Shown one piece after another: positions 59,235 to 64,000 of a DNA stretch of 64,000 bases. Source of the stretch: Eretmocerus hayati. Lineage: Eukaryota > Arthropoda > Insecta > Hymenoptera > Aphelinidae. Numbering within the stretch: position 1 is the stretch's first letter; every line of letters starts with the position of its first letter. The notes beneath the pieces are model-generated. The model was given only the letters and a program-made list of their open reading frames with translations, had not been told where the DNA came from and did not search any database. Location of the stretch: NCBI GenBank assembly GCA_029851415.1, contig CM056744.1, forward strand, positions 69,186,172-69,250,171, read 5' to 3'. Both the position numbers and the translations under genes were made by a program.

Positions 59235-62144
59235 CACAGTGGGGCCAAAAACGAAAATTACCAAAAAAATCGCCTTTACGTGAATTTTTAACCGATTGAC
59301 ATGATTCAAAAGGAATTTTCTCCGTTTTTCGATGCAGTGACAGCTGTGTCTGCGCGAAATTTCATCAGAGCTTTTCCGTCGCCTCAGGATCATGATGAGC
59401 GCAAAGGGACTAGACGGGTAAGCATGGTGAATCGGCCCTTGTCAGGTATGGCCCCGGAAGCAATTTCCCCCAGTCTCTAACCCCAAACTATGAGGGAAGC
59501 AATAGTTTTTAGGTCCGGAAGTCGCCCCTATGTTTTGGGGCAGCCTGGAAACCCTCTAAAAAACGCTAAAAATCGATGTTCCTTGTATTGAATCGCATTC
59601 TGACGCATCTCAGTGAATCGTTCTGAAATTTTTTTGACATATTTTTGAAACATTAACAATTCGAAAGAGAGTGGTTTCATCTCGACAACTTTTGATCCAA
59701 GCCCCAGAAAAAATTGTTGAAAAATAAAAATCAATTTTTAACTCTGTTATCTGTAATTAAGACGTTAGTGAACCATTTCATCGTATTTGTCGGCTCATTT
59801 TACGTCGGAAACCACTTTGAAATATATCATTTTTTGTGGTGGAAAGTGGTCAAAAACGTCAAAAATCAATTTCGAAGCAAATTTTTTTTTCATAAACTAG
59901 CCTCTCCTGCGCATGCGCGTTGATTTACGATCCTGAAAGTATCTTTTATCGATAGCTGGTGTAATTTCCTTCAAAATGACCCCTTGCAAAAGTCGATTTG
60001 ATGCAATTATAGCTGAGATATGACTGGTGCAGAAAATGGAAAAACCCAAGGTATCAAATCCGTGTATCCGCGCTCCCTTCAATGGCCTTGAAAAATGCGA
60101 ATTTTGAATTGGGCCCTTTCTAACATGCAAAAATGTGTTCTTGATGTATTTTTTGACGTAGAAACCGAATACGCGGTCAGTTTTGTTCCAAATTTTCAGG
60201 ATTTCTCACCAGACTCATAAAACCGACTTGATAATGGATGCTCATCTTCAGCCTTTTTACACTCATTTGAGATGAATTGTCGGTGTTTGGGGAGGTTTGG
60301 GTGGATTGTGTACCAAATACAACTATGTTCCCTAATGTATTCTGAACAGCTGATGACAATGGTGATGGTTTCGAAGCTCGAGGAAGCGCTGCTGTCCTCA
60401 TATAAGCTGGTCGATATAGTTTTCTCATATGAAATTAAACAACAAAATCCAGCTCGAACAATCTCACTCCCAGAAATCTCACTCCCACCGCTTCCTCGAG
60501 CCTCAAAACCACCGGGATCGTCTTCGGCTAGTCAGAATACGTTAAGGGACATAGTTGTATTTGGTACACAATCCACCCAAACCTCCCCAAACACCGACAA
60601 TTCATCTCAAATAAGTGTAAAAAGGCTGAAGATGAGCATCCATTATCGAGTCAGTTTTATGAGTCTGGTGAGAAATCCTGAAGGTTTGGAACAAAACTGA
60701 CCGCGTATTCGGTTTCTACGTCAAAAAATACATCAAAAACACATTTTTGCATGTTAGAAAGGGCCCAATTCAAAATTTGCATTTTTCAAGGCCATTGAAG
60801 GGAGCGCGGATTCACGGATTTGATACCTTGGGTTTTTCCATTTTCTGCACCAGTCATATCTCAGCTGTAATTGCATCAAATCGACTTTTGCAAGGGGTCA
60901 TTTTGAAGGAAATTACACCAGCTATCGATTGAAAATACTTTCAGGATCGTAAATCAACGTGCATGCGCAGGAGGGGCTAGTTTATGAAAAAAAATTTGCT
61001 TTGAAATTGATTTTTGACGTTTTTGACCACTTTCCACCACGAAAAATGATATATTTCAAAGTGGTTTCCGACGTAAAATGAGCCGACAAATACGACGAAA
61101 TGGTTCACTAACGTCTTAATTACAGATAACAGAGTTAAAAATTGATTTTTATTTTTCAACAATTTTTTTTGGGGCTTGAATCAAAAGTTGTCGAGATGAA
61201 ACCACTCTCCTTCAAATTGTTAATGTTTCCAAAATATGTCAAAAAAATTTCAGAACGATTCACTGAGATGCGTCAGAATGCGATTCAATACAAGGAACAT
61301 CGATTTTTAGCGTTTTTTATAGGGTTTCCAGGCTGCCCCAAAACATAGAAGCGACTTCCAGACCTAAAAACTATTGCTTTCCTCATAGTTTGGGGTTAGA
61401 AACCGGGGGAAATTGCTTCCGGGGCCATACCTGACAAGGGCCGATTCACCATGCTTACCCGCCTAGTCCCTTTGAAATAATGCAAAATGTCGCAAGCTGC
61501 ACGTTTGCAAGAATGTACAGTGCTCTGCTTGGGCTCAAATGTCAGATAATCGATAGCACAATGAGCAAGAATGATTGTCATTACTGCAGAAATCGCGACA
61601 CCTAGATTTAAATCAAGATTTTCATCGTATCCGTGATCCGCGTACGTGTAAAATTGTAGTGAATCGTCTGAAACTCAATCTCTCATATTTGCTCATGTGA
61701 AAAATACTCTGGTGATCGCAGGGGGGCGTAGAAATGACATTTATCACCCAGAATCACGTTATATCTTATTTACTCACCGTATTTCCGTGTATTCCTTTGA
61801 TTACCGACCAAGAAAGGTTTGTGGCAAAGGGGCTTTCGAAAATCATTCGAAAAAGTTTCCCAATATTTCGAATATGCTTTTCAGTCATTTGAAATATGAT
61901 GTGGCATCCATTCAGTCAGGGATGGATCATCAGTGAATCAAGTCGGATACTCGTCATTTTGCATTATTTCATATTTGCGCTTATCATGATGCTGAGGCAC
62001 CGAAAAAGCTCTGATGGAATTTCGCGCAGACACAGCTGTTACTGCATCGAAAAACGGAGAGAATTTCTTTCGAATCATATCAATCGGTTATGAATTCGCG
62101 TAAGGGCGATTTTTTCGGTAATTCTCGTTCTTGGCCCCACTGTG
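59235..62144. mobile_element. Fold-back element, 2.9 kb, hAT-like ends
   Basis: Ends read CACAGTGGGGCCAA inward on both sides. The left arm is 59235-about 60395 and the right arm about 60485-62144, equal in length (about 1.16 kb) once the 499-bp insert at 61475-61973 is discounted. Arm text includes CGATGCAGTGACAGCTGTGT and CAATCCACCCAAACCTCCCC with complements. CGCCGCAC abuts both ends (59230-59237 overlapping the first bases, and 62145-62152), consistent with an 8-bp hAT-type duplication, and CAGTGG-type termini also fit hAT. No transposase frame. Confidence 0.85.
61475..61973. mobile_element. 499-bp insertion in the right arm only, TTTG flanks
   Basis: Starts AAATAATGCAAAATG and ends CATTTTGCATTATTTCATA. 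TTTG lies on both sides (61471-61474 and 61974-61977), where the left arm of the surrounding palindrome has a single TTTG equivalent (CCCTTTGCGCTC in complement). The mirror arm is thus an empty site. No coding. Confidence 0.8.
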
Positions 62145-62630
62145 CGCCGCACACATGCGCATATCCCGAATTTTCGACACGCTAGTGTGAGCCCAAATGG
62201 CTCGAGAGTGTATGACTTTTAATCATTCGGTTCTCGGTAACTAAATTTTTCCTAGTTCCCCGCACTTCCCGACAACTTTTCTACACGGCGCGTGCAGACC
62301 ACGGAATGGATGCTGATCGGCATGCCATTCCTCATGAGCGCGATAGTTTCTCTCCATCGCATCCGATGTGGTGCGCGTTGGAATGCTCTTTTTTACAGTC
62401 AAGACTGTTGCTCATTTTTCGAACTAACTCATATAAAAAAAATTTTCAAGCCCATTTTATGGTTTTCCACCAAGTATTGCATAAAATTACGTATTCCCAT
62501 TCCGAAATATGAGTAACAGTTTCCAAAGGAAGAAATAATGTCTTGGAACCAAGAACATGGCATTCAGGGAGGGAAATCATGTAAATTCATAGCGATAACC
62601 CATATTTGAATGGCCGTATCTCAGTGAATA
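62145..62630. other. Stretch with a possible exon, otherwise empty
   Basis: The frame from 62306 reads MDADRHAIPHERDSFSPSHP and then loses protein character. No partner exon could be joined. Confidence 0.3.
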
Positions 62631-63011
62631 ATGCCCAGAGAGGCCCCGCAACCGGTGCATTTGCTTCCTCGTGGGCCCCTCTTCAATTCGGGAAATGGTT
62701 CACCATCAGTCGGTAATGCAGGTTTTCTCCCTACCAACAGTCGGCGAAGTAGATCTTCTTCCTCATCATCGAGAGTTGTGCGGTGGTTTCACATAGCGGA
62801 AGTGATGCGGGTACTCTCTTCAGGTCCCGATTTGCGGGACTCAAGGCCCGTAACTCAATTAACACACACGACTGAGCGTCAGCCATCGAATCCACGTAGG
62901 CAGCCGTCTAGCAGCCGGACGTCCAGCAGCCAGGCGCCCAGCAGTCGGGTGCCAAGTGGGGCAATCCCGGTGCTCGCATCTCGACGCATGCCCTCTAGCG
63001 GCCTGTTCTGA
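62631..63011 (+). CDS. Ser/Arg/Pro-rich ORF, 126 aa, unknown
   Basis: ATG at 62631 (MPREAPQPVHLLPRGPLF), then NSRRSRSSSSSSRVVRWFH and a C-terminal region of degenerate SSRxPSS repeats encoded by a short GCAGCCGKNYRKC-like tandem (62885-62950). It contains the direct repeat shared with 59119-59225. It ends as the 31-bp satellite starts. Disordered, low-complexity composition; could be an exon of a real gene or a repeat by-product. Confidence 0.3.
   Translation: MPREAPQPVHLLPRGPLFNSGNGSPSVGNAGFLPTNSRRSRSSSSSSRVVRWFHIAEVMRVLSSGPDLRDSRPVTQLTHTTERQPSNPRRQPSSSRTSSSQAPSSRVPSGAIPVLASRRMPSSGLF
62814..62912 (+). repeat. Direct repeat, right copy (partner of 59119-59225)
   Basis: CTCTCTTCAGGTCCCGATTT, AAGGCCCGTAACTCAA and GAGCGTCAGCCATCGAATCC, then GTAGGCAGCCGTCTAGC. 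See the left copy. Confidence 0.8.
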
Positions 63012-64000
63012 TTCAAAACGTGGTGGCACTCAGCGCGCGGTATTCGATCGGTACTCGGCTATACCGCGTGGCACTCAACTAAACCGCGCGGTATTCGATC
63101 GGTATTCGGCTATACCGCGCGGTATTCGATCGGTATTCGGCTATACCGCGCGGTATTCGATCGGTACTCGGCTATACCGCGCGGTACTCGATCGGTACTC
63201 GGCTATACCGCTCGGTATTCGATCGATACTCGGCTATACCGCGCGGCATTCGATCGGTACTCGGCTATACCACGCGGTATTCGATCGGTACTCGGCTGTA
63301 CTGCTCAGTATTCGATCGGTAATCGGGAATACCGCGCGGTATTCGATCAGCACTCGGCTATACCGCGCGGTATTCGATCGGTACTCGGCTATACCGCGCG
63401 GCACTCAACTAAACCGCGCGGTATTCGATCGGTACTCGGCTATACCGCGCGGCATTCGATCGGTACTCGGCTATACTGCTCGGTATTCGATCGGTACTCG
63501 GCTATACCGCGCGGTATTCGATCGGTATTCGGCTATACCGCGCGGTATTCGATCGGTACTCGGCTGTACTGCTCAGTATTCGATCGGTACTCGGCTATAC
63601 CGCGCGGCACTCAACTGAACCCCGCGGTATTCGATCGGTACTCGGCTATACCGCGTGGCACTCAACTAAACCGCGCGGTATTCGATCGGTATTCGGCTAT
63701 ACCGCGCGCTATTCGATCGGTACTCGGCTATACCGCGCGGTACTCGATCGGTACTCGGCTATACCGCTCGGTATTCGATCGATACTCGGCTATACCGCGC
63801 GGCATTCGATCGGTACTCGGCTATACCGCGCGGTATTCGATCGGTACTCGGCTGTACTGCTCAGTATTCGATCGGTAATCGGGTATACCGCGCGGTATTC
63901 GATCAGCACTCGGCTATACCGCGCGGTACTCGATCGGTACTCGGCTATACCGCTCGGTATTCGATCGATACTCGGCTATACCGCGCGGCATTCGATCGGT
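63012..64000 (+). repeat. 31-bp satellite with higher-order structure, running off the window
   Basis: The monomer is GGTATTCGATCGGTACTCGG followed by CTATACCGCGC. About 32 monomers are present, with variants such as GGCACTCAACTAAACC, CTGTACTGCTCAG and GATCAGCACTCGG. The order of variants at about 63181-63370 repeats from 63737 (offset 556 bp), and part of it again at 63923 (offset 186 bp, six monomers). Because 31 is not a multiple of 3 and no frame has a stop, long ORFs arise with a 31-residue period; they are not genes. Confidence 0.95.

Noticed and set aside
62956..63618. 220-aa ORF at the end of the window
   Set aside because: The peptide cycles through three frames of a 31-bp satellite; it has no domain and other copies are equally open.

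Overview
The window is eukaryotic, intron-containing and AT-rich, and reads as the repeat-dense accessory DNA of an arthropod, most likely an insect. The evidence is short canonical GT..AG introns (about 60-90 nt), a decayed BEL/Pao LTR retrotransposon, Helitron protein fragments with Helitron 3' termini, Tc1/mariner-type palindromes with TA duplications, and several satellites. No tRNA, rRNA, CRISPR array or bacterial-style operon was recognised. The species cannot be fixed from the sequence.

Layout. 1-7.7 kb holds short repeats, a GCAACGTT-rich repeat broken by a fold-back insertion that carries a tRNA-like SINE head, and a 12-copy satellite of about 316 bp with a 949-bp higher-order period. 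7.7-12.2 kb is mostly non-coding, with a large CATC/CACC microsatellite and a small fold-back. 12.2-17 kb is a minus-strand BEL/Pao element lacking its reverse transcriptase region. Its gag has been hit by an 879-bp mariner-like palindrome and by a 125-bp palindromic insert flanked by 13-bp direct repeats. 17.1-19.4 kb is a minus-strand Helitron protein remnant joining an Ulp1-like cysteine protease to a Helitron-like N domain. 23.9-28.2 kb contains a small zinc-finger gene and a six-exon gene resembling the large subunit of replication protein A (RPA70). The latter carries two in-frame stops and a 1.4-kb palindrome inside its first coding exon. 34.0-36.6 kb is a large inverted duplication. 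37.8-40.1 kb is a cluster of small intron-bearing genes, one of them an intact 214-aa three-exon ORF, lying between two Helitron 3' termini. 40.5-43.6 kb is a hexanucleotide minisatellite followed by the helicase C-terminus and 3' end of another Helitron. 45.0-53.6 kb is a minus-strand multi-exon gene of a transposon-associated family, split by a 6.6-kb fold-back that itself holds a 1.47-kb palindrome flanked by TGTC. 59.2-62.1 kb is another fold-back, with a 499-bp insertion in one arm only. The window ends inside a 31-bp satellite.

The overriding feature is palindromy. About fifteen inverted-repeat structures, from 51 bp to 6.6 kb, cover roughly a quarter to a third of the window. Several have readable target duplications, or an empty-site comparison inside the window itself. 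Host-like coding sequence survives mainly as exons that these elements have landed in. Function is named only where motifs were read directly. Most small ORFs in this window are chance or repeat-derived and are left out.
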